The notes under the pieces are model-generated. The model ran no database searches, was not told where the DNA came from, and worked only from the letters and a program-made list of their open reading frames with translations. Shown here one piece after another: positions 6,852 to 14,812 of a stretch of DNA of 18,466 nt. This DNA comes from Lachnospiraceae bacterium UBA2864 (lineage in GTDB: Bacteria; Bacillota; Clostridia; Lachnospirales; Lachnospiraceae): NCBI GenBank assembly GCA_002350525.1, contig DEFA01000021.1, forward strand, positions 115,147-133,612. Reading direction: 5' to 3'. A program made the translations under genes and the position numbers. Position 1 is the stretch's first letter, and each line of letters opens with the position of its first letter.

Positions 6852-7409
6852 TTATTCCTGTCTCTTTAGAAAGTCCTCTACTGCACTTTCATACAGATTA
6901 TTTCCGACACTGTCTACTATAACTATTACCGGAAGGTTCTCTACCGTAAGCTTTCTGATAGCTTCCGTTCCGAGATCGTCATATGCGATAACTTCCGAAC
7001 TCTTGATACATTTGGATAGAAGTGCTCCCGCTCCTCCTACTGCAGCCATATATACAGCACCGTTTTCAACGATTGCATCTATTACAGCCTGACTTCTCTT
7101 ACCTTTTCCTATCATACCGCTAAGGCCTCTTCCGAGTAACTCCGGAGTATACTTATCCATACGGCTTGATGTTGTCGGACCGGCCGATCCTATAACCGTG
7201 CCCGGTCTGGCAGGTGTTGGTCCCAGATAATATATAAAGTTACCTTTAACATCTATCGGAAGTTCTCCTCCCTGCTCTAATGTTTCTATCATTCTTTTAT
7301 GAGCCGCATCTCTGGCAGTATATATAGTTCCTGACAAGAGCAGATAATCACCGGCACGAAGAGTCTTTATCTCCTCCTCCGACGCCGGTATATTTATATG
7401 TTTATCCAT
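6852..7409 (-). CDS. Fumarate hydratase class I, beta subunit (or L-tartrate dehydratase type)
   Basis: At 185 residues this matches the C-terminal domain of single-chain class I fumarases, here a separate subunit. With the alpha subunit it forms the iron-sulfur enzyme that interconverts fumarate and L-malate. Conserved features are SGTIYTARDAAHKRM near the N-terminus, YLGPTPARPG-x-VIGSAGPTTS in the middle, and GKG and VGGAGALL later. The second ATG (7409) is chosen because AAGGA lies 8 bases upstream; with the first ATG, three codons earlier, AAGGA would abut the start codon. The partner gene ends 60 bases upstream. The paralogous L(+)-tartrate dehydratase cannot be fully excluded by sequence alone. 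Confidence 0.92.
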   Translation of the reverse strand: MDKHINIPASEEEIKTLRAGDYLLLSGTIYTARDAAHKRMIETLEQGGELPIDVKGNFIYYLGPTPARPGTVIGSAGPTTSSRMDKYTPELLGRGLSGMIGKGKRSQAVIDAIVENGAVYMAAVGGAGALLSKCIKSSEVIAYDDLGTEAIRKLTVENLPVIVIVDSVGNNLYESAVEDFLKRQE

Positions 7410-7469
7410 TATTAACATCCTTATATCTTAATCATTTCTTCCGAAAATTTAGTTTAATAAGTTTTATAT

Positions 7470-8309
7470 CTAAAGAATTACCGTCTTGTGTCTGTCCACA
7501 TGACAGCACATGTTTATGGCAACAGGAAGTCCTGCGATATGTGTTGCGTAGGTTTCAATATTTACGGCAAGTGCCGTGGTGCTTCCGCCAAGTCCTGCCG
7601 GGCCTATTCCCAGACTGTTTATCTTCTCGAGAAGTTCCTTCTCGAGCTCGGCAAAATACGGCTTTTCATTATGACTTCCCGGTTCTCTTGTAAGAGCTTT
7701 CTTAGATAACTTAGCCACAAGCTCGAAGTCTCCGCCGATTCCAACGCCCACCACAAAAGGAGGACATGCATTCGGACCGGCTGCCTTAACCGTTTCTATA
7801 ACAGCTTCCTTAACACCCTCAACTCCGTCTGCCGGCTTCAGCATATAAAGCTTACTCATGTTTTCACTTCCGAAGCCCTTCGGTGCAACCGTAATCTTTA
7901 ACTTATCACCCGGTACTATATCGTAGTGAATTATAGCAGGTGTATTATCCTTTGTATTTACTCTCTCAAGAGGGTCTCCGACTACGGACTTTCTAAGATA
8001 TCCTTCAGTATATCCGCGTCTTACGCCTTCGTTAATGGCATCGGTAAGGCTTCCGTTAATATGAAGCTCTTGTCCCACTTCAACGAAGAATACAGCCATT
8101 CCCGTATCCTGACAGATCGGAATCCTATCCTCTCCCGCTATATCCATATTTTCAGCAAGCTGACCCAGAACTTTTTTCCCGAGTTCGCTCTTCTCAGTTT
8201 TCGCAGCACCTCTTATGCAACCTTCCATTTCAGAAGAAAGCTTAAGATTAGCTTCTATACAGATTTCGGCTACTGCTTCCGTAATCTTTTCTGCTTCTAA
8301 TTCTCTCAA
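7470..8309 (-). CDS. Fumarate hydratase class I, alpha subunit, 4Fe-4S binding
   Basis: The protein has 279 residues and carries the iron-sulfur cluster of a two-subunit class I hydratase, acting in the fumarate/malate branch of central metabolism. Cluster cysteines are visible as Cys66 in PICQDTG, Cys182 in NACPPFVVGVGIGG and Cys268 or Cys269 in INMCCHVDRH. Other family signatures are APKGFGSENMS and GPAGLGGSTTAL. The start is TTG at 8307-8309 with GAGAGGA 8 bases upstream; no ATG near it fits as well. Class I fumarases are oxygen-sensitive, fitting an anaerobe. The gene lies downstream of gyrA and a small membrane-protein gene on the same strand. Tartrate dehydratase is the main alternative. 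Confidence 0.93.
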   Translation of the reverse strand: MRELEAEKITEAVAEICIEANLKLSSEMEGCIRGAAKTEKSELGKKVLGQLAENMDIAGEDRIPICQDTGMAVFFVEVGQELHINGSLTDAINEGVRRGYTEGYLRKSVVGDPLERVNTKDNTPAIIHYDIVPGDKLKITVAPKGFGSENMSKLYMLKPADGVEGVKEAVIETVKAAGPNACPPFVVGVGIGGDFELVAKLSKKALTREPGSHNEKPYFAELEKELLEKINSLGIGPAGLGGSTTALAVNIETYATHIAGLPVAINMCCHVDRHKTVIL

Positions 8310-8378
8310 CAGATTTATCCTCTCTTATCAGTCACTATACTATTTCCGGTTTTTGATCACCCGATACAATATGATATC

Positions 8379-8573
8379 TTACTGGAAGAAATCATCCTTC
8401 TCTTTTTTTAGAGTTCCTCTTTGTTTTTTGATAAAGTTGCTTATCTTAATTGCAACCAGGAACACAAAGAGAATAATGATAATAACCACCAGCCAGTATG
8501 CGATTCCCATAAGAAGATTTTCAATTTCTGCTGTTTTAGTCAGTTCGCCGACCTGCTCTACGATGTCTCCCAT
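8379..8573 (-). CDS. Small single-pass membrane protein
   Basis: The protein has 64 residues: a short polar N-terminus (MGDIVEQVGELTKTAEIENLL), one long hydrophobic helix at about residues 20-43 with a run of Ile/Leu/Val/Phe, then a basic and mixed-charge tail (KISNFIKKQRGTLKKEKDDFFQ). GAGGA lies 7 bases before the ATG, which supports real translation. It sits 24 bases after gyrA and 69 bases before fumarase alpha, all on the same strand. By the positive-inside rule the Lys-rich C-terminus is cytoplasmic. I do not recognise a family and no function can be given. Confidence 0.75.
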   Translation of the reverse strand: MGDIVEQVGELTKTAEIENLLMGIAYWLVVIIIILFVFLVAIKISNFIKKQRGTLKKEKDDFFQ

Positions 8574-8597
8574 TAGTACTTCCTCATAAACTATATA

Positions 8598-11120
8598 TTA
8601 TTCTTCAGCGTTTTCTTCAGATGTATTTACCGACTCTTCCAATTCTTCGGAATCTGAGCTTTTATCTGTCTGTCTTACCTTAGCTATACTTGCGACAGTA
8701 ACATCATCCTTAAGATCTATCAGCTTAACACCTGATGTGATTCTTCCGTATCTGGAAATGTCACTGCAGCGAAGCTGAATGATGATTCCGCCGGTTGTGA
8801 TCATCATTATCTCATGATCATCATTTACGGCTTTAACACCTACGATATTACCTGTCTTCTCAGTAAGCTTATAACACTTAAGACCCATACCGCCACGCTT
8901 CTGGACCTTGAAGTCTCTGATGGATGTTCTCTTACCCATACCCTTTTCTGATACGATAAGGAGATCATCACCCTGTGTATTCATCTGCATTCCGACGATC
9001 TCGTCACCCTCTTCAAGGTTCATACCTATAACACCCATGGATGCACGGCCGGTGCTTCTTACATCTGTATCCTTGAAACGTATACACATACCGTTCTTGG
9101 TTACAAGGAATACGTCTCTTGTATTATCCGTAGTCTTAACTTCTATAAGTTCATCGTCTTCACGGAGATTGATACCTATAAGACCGTTCTTTCTGATATT
9201 CAGATAATCGTTCTCAGGAGTCTTCTTTACAAGGCCCTTCTTTGTACACATGATAAGGTACTTATTCTCAGAGAACTGTCTGATAGGAATGATAGCCGAA
9301 ACCTTCTCTCCGCCTTCAAGTTGAAGAAGATTAACTATAGCCGTTCCTCTCGCTGTTCTTCCGGCTTCCGGAATCTGATATGTACGAAGCTTATATACTC
9401 TTCCTCTGTTTGTAAAGAAGAGGATATAATTAAGTGTCGTCGTCATCAGAAGATCTTCGATATAATCATCTTCAATCGTCTGCATTCCTTTGATGCCCTT
9501 GCCTCCGCGGCCCTGAGCATGGAAATTGTCGATTGTCATTCTCTTTATATATCCGAGGTGAGTCATGGCTATAACAACCTGCTCATCATCGATAAGATCA
9601 TCTTCTGTAAAATCTCCAACATCTATACCGATCTTAGTTCTTCTGTCATCGCCGTACTTCTCGGCAATAAGAGCTATCTCATCTCTGATAACAGTAAGAA
9701 GCTTATTCTTATCAGCAAGAATAGCCTTCAGTTCTGCTATAGTCTCCTGAAGAGCCTTATACTCTGCTTCGAGCTTCTCTCTTTCGAGACCTGTAAGAGC
9801 ACGGAGTCTCATATCTACTATAGCTCTTGCCTGAATCTCGGTAAGGCCGAAGCGTTCGATAAGAGATGCAACCGCTGCATTTACATTTTCGGAACCTCTG
9901 ATTATCTTGATAACTTCATCGATATTATCTATGGCTACAAGGAGACCTTCCAAAATGTGAGCTCTCTCTTCAGCCTTTGTAAGATCGAACTGTGTTCTTC
10001 TCTTGATAACATTTTCCTGATGCTTGATGTAGTACTTAAGCATATCAAGAATGTTAAGAACCTTAGGCTCATTGTTAACAAGGGCAAGCATATTTACGCC
10101 GAATGTATCTTCCAGCTGTGTATGCTTATAAAGGTTGTTCAGGAGAAGATTTGCATTTACATCTGCTCTGAGTTCTATAACTATTCTCATACCTTCACGT
10201 GATGACTCATCGCGAAGATCTGTTATTCCGTCTACTCTCTTTGTCTTAACAAGCTCTGCTATCTTCTGTATAAGAAGGGACTTGTTAACATAGTAAGGAA
10301 GCTCGGTAACTACTATTCTCTGCTTACCTTTAGCCATCGGCTCGATATTGGATACGGCACGCACCTTGATCTTTCCGCGGCCTGTTCTGTATGCCTCTTC
10401 TATACCGCGGCGTCCGAGAATCTCAGCACCTGTCGGGAAATCAGGACCTTTTATGATATCCATTACTTCCTCGATGTCTGTATCTCTTCCCTCTTCAACG
10501 CGGTTATTTATGATTTTAACAACAGCACCTATAACTTCTCTTAAGTTATGAGGTGGTATATTTGTAGCCATACCTACGGCTATACCTGTTGTTCCGTTTA
10601 CAAGAAGATTAGGATAACGGGCCGGAAGTACTACCGGCTCCTTCTCTGTCTCGTCGAAGTTAGGTATGAAATCAACCGTATTCTTGTTGATATCGGCAAG
10701 CATTTCCATGGAAATCTTGGAGAGTCTGGCCTCTGTGTATCGCATGGCAGCAGCTCCGTCTCCGTCCACAGATCCGAAGTTTCCGTGGCCGTCAACAAGC
10801 GGATATCTGGTATTCCATTCCTGTGCAAGCTTAACAAGTGCATCATAAATGGAAGAATCACCGTGTGGATGATATTTACCCATTGTATCACCGACAATAC
10901 GGGCACATTTTCTGTGTGGCTTGTCGGGACCATTGTTCAGTTCTATCATGGAGAAAAGTATTCTTCTCTGAACCGGCTTAAGACCGTCTCTTACATCAGG
11001 AAGAGCACGCGATGCTATAACCGACATCGCATAGTCTATATAGGAATTCTCCATTGTTTTCTTAAGATCGACTTCTTTTACATCATCACGGCCATCGCCG
11101 TAAATCTTATCGTCATCCAT
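8598..11120 (-). CDS. gyrA: DNA gyrase subunit A
   Basis: The 840-residue subunit is the breakage-reunion part of gyrase, which introduces negative supercoils with GyrB. The active-site tyrosine is Tyr128 in AAAMRYTEARLS. The quinolone-resistance region reads HPHGDSSIYDAL, with Ser89 and Asp93 at the places of E. coli Ser83 and Asp87, so the commonest resistance substitutions are absent. A GyrA box variant, QGRGGKG at about residue 530, marks a true gyrase rather than topoisomerase IV, followed by the beta-pinwheel repeats. The C-terminus is acidic (SSDSEELEESVNTSEENAEE), as in many gyrases. GAGGT precedes the ATG. It lies downstream of gyrB, separated by about 340 bases of hairpin repeats. 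Confidence 0.98.
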   Translation of the reverse strand: MDDDKIYGDGRDDVKEVDLKKTMENSYIDYAMSVIASRALPDVRDGLKPVQRRILFSMIELNNGPDKPHRKCARIVGDTMGKYHPHGDSSIYDALVKLAQEWNTRYPLVDGHGNFGSVDGDGAAAMRYTEARLSKISMEMLADINKNTVDFIPNFDETEKEPVVLPARYPNLLVNGTTGIAVGMATNIPPHNLREVIGAVVKIINNRVEEGRDTDIEEVMDIIKGPDFPTGAEILGRRGIEEAYRTGRGKIKVRAVSNIEPMAKGKQRIVVTELPYYVNKSLLIQKIAELVKTKRVDGITDLRDESSREGMRIVIELRADVNANLLLNNLYKHTQLEDTFGVNMLALVNNEPKVLNILDMLKYYIKHQENVIKRRTQFDLTKAEERAHILEGLLVAIDNIDEVIKIIRGSENVNAAVASLIERFGLTEIQARAIVDMRLRALTGLEREKLEAEYKALQETIAELKAILADKNKLLTVIRDEIALIAEKYGDDRRTKIGIDVGDFTEDDLIDDEQVVIAMTHLGYIKRMTIDNFHAQGRGGKGIKGMQTIEDDYIEDLLMTTTLNYILFFTNRGRVYKLRTYQIPEAGRTARGTAIVNLLQLEGGEKVSAIIPIRQFSENKYLIMCTKKGLVKKTPENDYLNIRKNGLIGINLREDDELIEVKTTDNTRDVFLVTKNGMCIRFKDTDVRSTGRASMGVIGMNLEEGDEIVGMQMNTQGDDLLIVSEKGMGKRTSIRDFKVQKRGGMGLKCYKLTEKTGNIVGVKAVNDDHEIMMITTGGIIIQLRCSDISRYGRITSGVKLIDLKDDVTVASIAKVRQTDKSSDSEELEESVNTSEENAEE

Positions 11121-11153
11121 TTTTTTACCTCATTCAAATAATCTCTGTTTAGA

Positions 11154-11461
11154 CGAGCACTTAAATTACAAGCAATCCCATGGTTTTTGCGTTTTCTTGC
11201 TGTGCAAGAATCATCTTGCACTTCGTGCAATCTGAATTCTGCTTCGCTTTGCTCGCAGAATACGTGCGGCTTTGCCGCATGCTCGCCATGACTTCGTCAG
11301 CCGAGCACTTAAATGTTAATCCATGATTCTTCGAATCATGTCTTAGATTACTCGCTTTCAGCGAGTAATCGCGCTGCTTCGCAGTCGCACACCGTTTCGC
11401 TTCTTCGAAGCTCACGGCCACGGGTCCCTCTTTCGCTTCGCTCAAGCAATCCCGTGGTTTT
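11154..11461. repeat. Mosaic of short hairpins with TTC/GAA loops between gyrB and gyrA
   Basis: Almost every base belongs to an inverted repeat. Clear stems lie at 11194-11210, 11216-11230, 11236-11261, 11264-11280, 11281-11306, 11322-11340 (8 bp), 11346-11370 (11 bp perfect), 11371-11388, 11392-11417 and 11418-11457. Many are closed as C-TTC-G, which is a GAA triloop on the other strand; GCTTCGC (GCGAAGC on the minus strand) occurs at about 11241, 11376 and 11434. The element is bounded by 19-bp direct repeats at 11169-11187 and 11443-11461 with one mismatch. A 13-bp motif, CGAGCACTTAAAT, occurs at 11154 and 11302. It begins at the gyrB stop codon and looks richer in G+C than its flanks. 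I find no protein or RNA gene in this gap. It fits a dispersed palindromic repeat family. Confidence 0.8.
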
Positions 11462-13430
11462 AAATATCCAGATTCTTTACAAACTTAGCATTTTCCTCGA
11501 TGAACTTCTTACGTGGCTCTACATTATCGCCCATAAGGATGTTAAATGTAACATCTACTTCCGATTCATCTTCGCCGTCGATAGCAACCTTGAGAAGGAT
11601 TCTCTTCTCAGGATCCATTGTTGTATCCCAGAGCTGATCGGCATCCATCTCACCAAGACCTTTGTATCGCTGAACTTTGTTGTTCTGATCACGTCCGACT
11701 TCTTCTATGATCGATGAGAGTTCATCATCACTGTATGCATACCAGATCTTCTTGTTCTTCTCCAATCTGTAGAGAGGTGGCTGAGCAAGGTATACATGTC
11801 CCTGTCTTATAAGCTCCGGCATGAATCTGTAGAAAAATGTGAGGAGCAGTGTCGCTATATGGGCACCGTCCACGTCGGCATCCGTCATGATTATGATCTT
11901 GTCATAACGAAGCTTTTCTATATCAAAATTCTCATGGATACCCGTACCAAAAGCTGTGATCATTGCTTGAATTTCTTTATTCTCAAGGATGTGATCGATA
12001 CGAGCCTTCTCTACATTAAGTATCTTACCTCTGAGTGGAAGGATAGCCTGGGTTGCTCTGTTACGTGCTGTCTTTGCAGAGCCGCCGGCGGAATCTCCCT
12101 CGACTATATAAATCTCACAATTCTTTGGATTCTTATCAGAGCAGTCAGCCAGCTTACCCGGAAGAGACATACCTTCGGAAAGATTATTCTTTCTTGCAAC
12201 ATCTCTTGCCTTTCTGGCAGCAATTCTTGCTCTCTGTGCAGTTACTGCCTTCTCTACTATTGCCTTTGCAACTGCAGGATTCTGCTCAAGGAAATATACC
12301 AGCTGCTCATTCATAATAGACTCAACTGCGGTTCTTGCCGGTGCATTTCCAAGCTTCTGCTTGGTCTGACCTTCAAACTGAGGATCTGCAATCTTAATAC
12401 TTATGATAGCCGTAAGTCCTTCACGAAGATCCTCACCGGACAGATTGTCATCCTTCTCCTTCAGAATCTTCATATTGTTTCTTGCATAATCATTGAATAC
12501 TTTGGTAATCGCAGATCTGAAACCTGTAAGGTGCATACCACCTTCAGGTGTAATGATGTTATTTACAAAACTGCTGACGGTCTCGTTATAGGAATTGTTA
12601 TGCTGAAGAGCAACTTCAACATAGATATCATCCTTTGTGCCTTCGCAATAGATAACATCCTCGTATATAGGAGTCTTATGCTTGTTGAGATACTTGACGA
12701 ATTCCTTGATACCACCTTCATAGTGGAAGGTCTCTGTCTTAGGCTCCCAGCCTTCGCTTCTCTCAGCAAACTCCTCATCTGTTTCTTCCTCTCCCTGAAC
12801 AGGATGACGAAGATCTGTTATAGATATCTTAAGACCCTTTGTGAGAAATGCAGTCTCACGAAGTCTGACTCTCAATGTATTATAGTCATAAACAGTATCA
12901 TCAAAGATAGTTCCGTCCGGCTTAAATGTAACCTTTGTTCCGGTCTTATCGGTCTTACCTATCTCCTTAAGATCGTAGCAGATATTTCCTCTCTCATAAC
13001 GCTGCTTATATATCTTACCTTCACGGCTTACTTCAACTTCAAGCCAGTCGGAAAGAGCATTAACAACAGAGGAACCAACACCGTGAAGACCACCGGATAC
13101 CTTATATCCTCCACCACCGAACTTACCGCCGGCATGAAGTACCGTAAATACAACTTCTACAGCAGGACGTCCTGCCTTCTTCTGGATTCCTACAGGAATA
13201 CCTCTACCATTATCGATAACAGTTATCGAATTATCTTCGTTAATGAATACCTGAATCTCTGAGCAGAATCCGGCAAGAGCTTCATCAACCGAATTATCAA
13301 CAATCTCATATACAAGATGATGAAGACCTCTCGAGGATGTACTACCGATATACATTCCCGGTCTTTTACGAACCGCTTCCAGTCCTTCCAGTATCTGAAT
13401 TTGTTCAGCATCGTAATTACTCTGTTCCAT
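11460..13430 (-). CDS. gyrB: DNA gyrase subunit B
   Basis: The 656-residue ATPase subunit of gyrase has the normal length for Gram-positive GyrB. The N-terminal GHKL ATPase shows YEIVDNSVDEALAG with catalytic Glu42 and Asn46, then VIDNGRGIPV with Asp73, the novobiocin-site region, and GGLHGVGSSVVNALS. The TOPRIM domain shows EGDSAGGSAK at about residue 440, PLRGKILNVEKA, and TDADVDGAH at about residue 515 for metal binding. QRYKGLGEMD lies near the C-terminus. The ATG at 13430 follows a strong GGGAGG and lies inside the end of recF, overlapping it by 14 bases, which suggests translational coupling. Confidence 0.98.
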   Translation of the reverse strand: MEQSNYDAEQIQILEGLEAVRKRPGMYIGSTSSRGLHHLVYEIVDNSVDEALAGFCSEIQVFINEDNSITVIDNGRGIPVGIQKKAGRPAVEVVFTVLHAGGKFGGGGYKVSGGLHGVGSSVVNALSDWLEVEVSREGKIYKQRYERGNICYDLKEIGKTDKTGTKVTFKPDGTIFDDTVYDYNTLRVRLRETAFLTKGLKISITDLRHPVQGEEETDEEFAERSEGWEPKTETFHYEGGIKEFVKYLNKHKTPIYEDVIYCEGTKDDIYVEVALQHNNSYNETVSSFVNNIITPEGGMHLTGFRSAITKVFNDYARNNMKILKEKDDNLSGEDLREGLTAIISIKIADPQFEGQTKQKLGNAPARTAVESIMNEQLVYFLEQNPAVAKAIVEKAVTAQRARIAARKARDVARKNNLSEGMSLPGKLADCSDKNPKNCEIYIVEGDSAGGSAKTARNRATQAILPLRGKILNVEKARIDHILENKEIQAMITAFGTGIHENFDIEKLRYDKIIIMTDADVDGAHIATLLLTFFYRFMPELIRQGHVYLAQPPLYRLEKNKKIWYAYSDDELSSIIEEVGRDQNNKVQRYKGLGEMDADQLWDTTMDPEKRILLKVAIDGEDESEVDVTFNILMGDNVEPRKKFIEENAKFVKNLDI

Positions 13431-14514
13431 TACGGACCTCCCTTACTGTTCCCTTTTCCACTCTGTAAATTCTGTCTATACTGATTCTTTCTCTGATAAA
13501 ATCATCATATCCCGTACAGGTTATGATGGTCTGAATACCCTTTAAACTTTCAAGCAGTGCATTTCTTCTTCCCGTATCAAGCTCTGACATAACGTCATCC
13601 AGAAGAAGAACCGGATCATCGTTAATTATTCTTTTGACCAGTTCTATCTCGGCAAGCTTAAGCGATAAAGCTGCTGTTCTCTGCTGACCCTGGGATCCGA
13701 AGACTCTTACATCTTTTCCGTCTATAAAGATTCCAAAATCATCTCTTTGAGGACCGGTCATGGTCGCACTGTTTTTAATGTCGTAATCTCTTTTATTTCT
13801 TAAAGCTTCTCTGAATTCTTCTTCGGAAATGTTAGGCTCATAGATAAGTTCTATCCCCTCTTTATCTCCCGTAAGTCCGGAATGGATATTTTTAATAATA
13901 TCATTCATAAGATTCAGAAAATTCTTTCTCTCTCTTATAACTCCCTTACCGTATTCATAAAGCTGATCATCCCAGATATCAAGCGTATCTTTAAGTGAAG
14001 GATTAAAATATATCTGTCTCAGGAGATTGTTTCTCTGATTTAAAACCTTATTATAGTTTAAGAGATTACTGTAATATATTCTGCTGAGCTGGCAGATTTC
14101 CATATCCATGAATCTTCTTCTTTCAGCCGGACCGTTCTTTACAATCGAAAGATCCTCCGGTGAAAAGAAAACCATATTTATCATTCCGAAAAGCTCTGTT
14201 GATCTTTTAATCGGAATTCCGTCTACGGCAACACCTTTATTCCCATTTCTTCGTAAATGCATATCAATCCTGTGGCCCACATCTCTCTTTTTAAGTCCGA
14301 GCCTTATGTGTGCCTCATCAAATCCGAATTCAATTATATCCTTATCCTTCGAATTTTTATGGGATTTGGTGGTAGCTGCTATAAACAGAGATTCCAGAAT
14401 ATTAGTCTTACCCTGAGCATTATCACCGTAAAATATATTAATGCCGTCACTGAAATTAATATCCAGAGATTCTATATTTCTGTAATTTTTTAATGCCAGA
14501 GAATCAACGTACAT
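13417..14514 (-). CDS. recF: DNA replication and repair protein RecF
   Basis: This is a 365-residue SMC-like ATPase that helps load RecA at single-stranded gaps with RecO and RecR. The Walker A loop is GDNAQGKTN at residues 30-38. The ABC-type signature FGSQGQQRTAALSLKLAE lies at about residue 280, and Walker B with the D-loop, PVLLLDDVMSELD, at about residue 303. The start ATG at 14514 has no strong ribosome-binding site (AGAGTTGATT only), and the upstream yaaA gene ends 24 bases earlier, so its translation may depend on its neighbour. Its last 14 bases overlap gyrB. Confidence 0.97.
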   Translation of the reverse strand: MYVDSLALKNYRNIESLDINFSDGINIFYGDNAQGKTNILESLFIAATTKSHKNSKDKDIIEFGFDEAHIRLGLKKRDVGHRIDMHLRRNGNKGVAVDGIPIKRSTELFGMINMVFFSPEDLSIVKNGPAERRRFMDMEICQLSRIYYSNLLNYNKVLNQRNNLLRQIYFNPSLKDTLDIWDDQLYEYGKGVIRERKNFLNLMNDIIKNIHSGLTGDKEGIELIYEPNISEEEFREALRNKRDYDIKNSATMTGPQRDDFGIFIDGKDVRVFGSQGQQRTAALSLKLAEIELVKRIINDDPVLLLDDVMSELDTGRRNALLESLKGIQTIITCTGYDDFIRERISIDRIYRVEKGTVREVRNGTE

Positions 14515-14538
14515 ATAATCAACTCTATTTCTGTTTTT

Positions 14539-14757
14539 TTACTTTTCTTTCTCCTGTACAGCAACATCTTCTCCGTTATATGAGAAGATATCACCGGGAT
14601 AAAGCTTTTTACCTCTTCTGGTGTCTACCTCACCGTTTACGGAAACCTCTCCGTTCTGGATGATTTCTTTGGCTTCGACACCCGAATCAACAAGACCGGC
14701 AAGCTTCATAGCCTGACCGAGCTTGATAAATTCATCTTTAATAGCAATAATTTTCAT
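14539..14757 (-). CDS. yaaA: S4-domain RNA-binding protein YaaA
   Basis: The 72-residue protein consists of a single S4 RNA-binding fold: FIKLGQAMKLAGLVDSGVEA, then I-x-NGEV-x-VNGEVDTRRGKKLYPGD. This is the small protein that regularly lies between dnaN and recF in Bacillota; work in B. subtilis links it to ribosome or RNA biology, but its exact role is unclear to me. The ATG at 14757 follows AAAGGAAAAAAG. It lies 50 bases after dnaN, and that gap holds a copy of the hairpin repeat. Confidence 0.92.
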   Translation of the reverse strand: MKIIAIKDEFIKLGQAMKLAGLVDSGVEAKEIIQNGEVSVNGEVDTRRGKKLYPGDIFSYNGEDVAVQEKEK

Positions 14758-14784
14758 CTTTTTTCCTTTTTCCGCTTAAGAAAT

Positions 14785-14812
14785 CATGACTTCGTCAGCC
14801 GATCACTTTAAT
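14785..14812. repeat. Second copy of the hairpin repeat, at the dnaN stop codon
   Basis: These 28 bases match 11287-11314 in the gyrB-gyrA repeat at 26 positions. The copy contains the small TGAC-TTC-GTCA hairpin and ends in CGATCACTTTAAT, the counterpart of CGAGCACTTAAAT. The dnaN stop codon (14808-14810) lies inside it. Finding two copies in one window supports a dispersed repeat family. Confidence 0.8.

Noticed and set aside
8666..11120. Topoisomerase IV subunit instead of gyrase A
   Set aside because: A GyrA box variant (QGRGGKG) is present and the gene lies next to gyrB at the origin.
11161..11445. Open frame of 94 codons on the minus strand across the gyrB-gyrA gap
   Set aside because: It starts with TTG without a ribosome-binding site and translates only the hairpin repeats. 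Repeats rich in GCGAAGC-type units are naturally free of stop codons, so the frame is not evidence of a gene.
11418..11461. Hairpin CCACGGG/CCCGTGG followed by TTTT, as a terminator
   Set aside because: The T-run follows the stem only on the plus strand, where no transcript is expected; in the gyrB direction no T-tract follows.
11796..13262. 488-codon plus-strand frame opposite gyrB
   Set aside because: gyrB on the other strand has every family motif; the antisense frame is Cys/Leu/Ser-rich, lacks a ribosome-binding site and is explained by codon bias.
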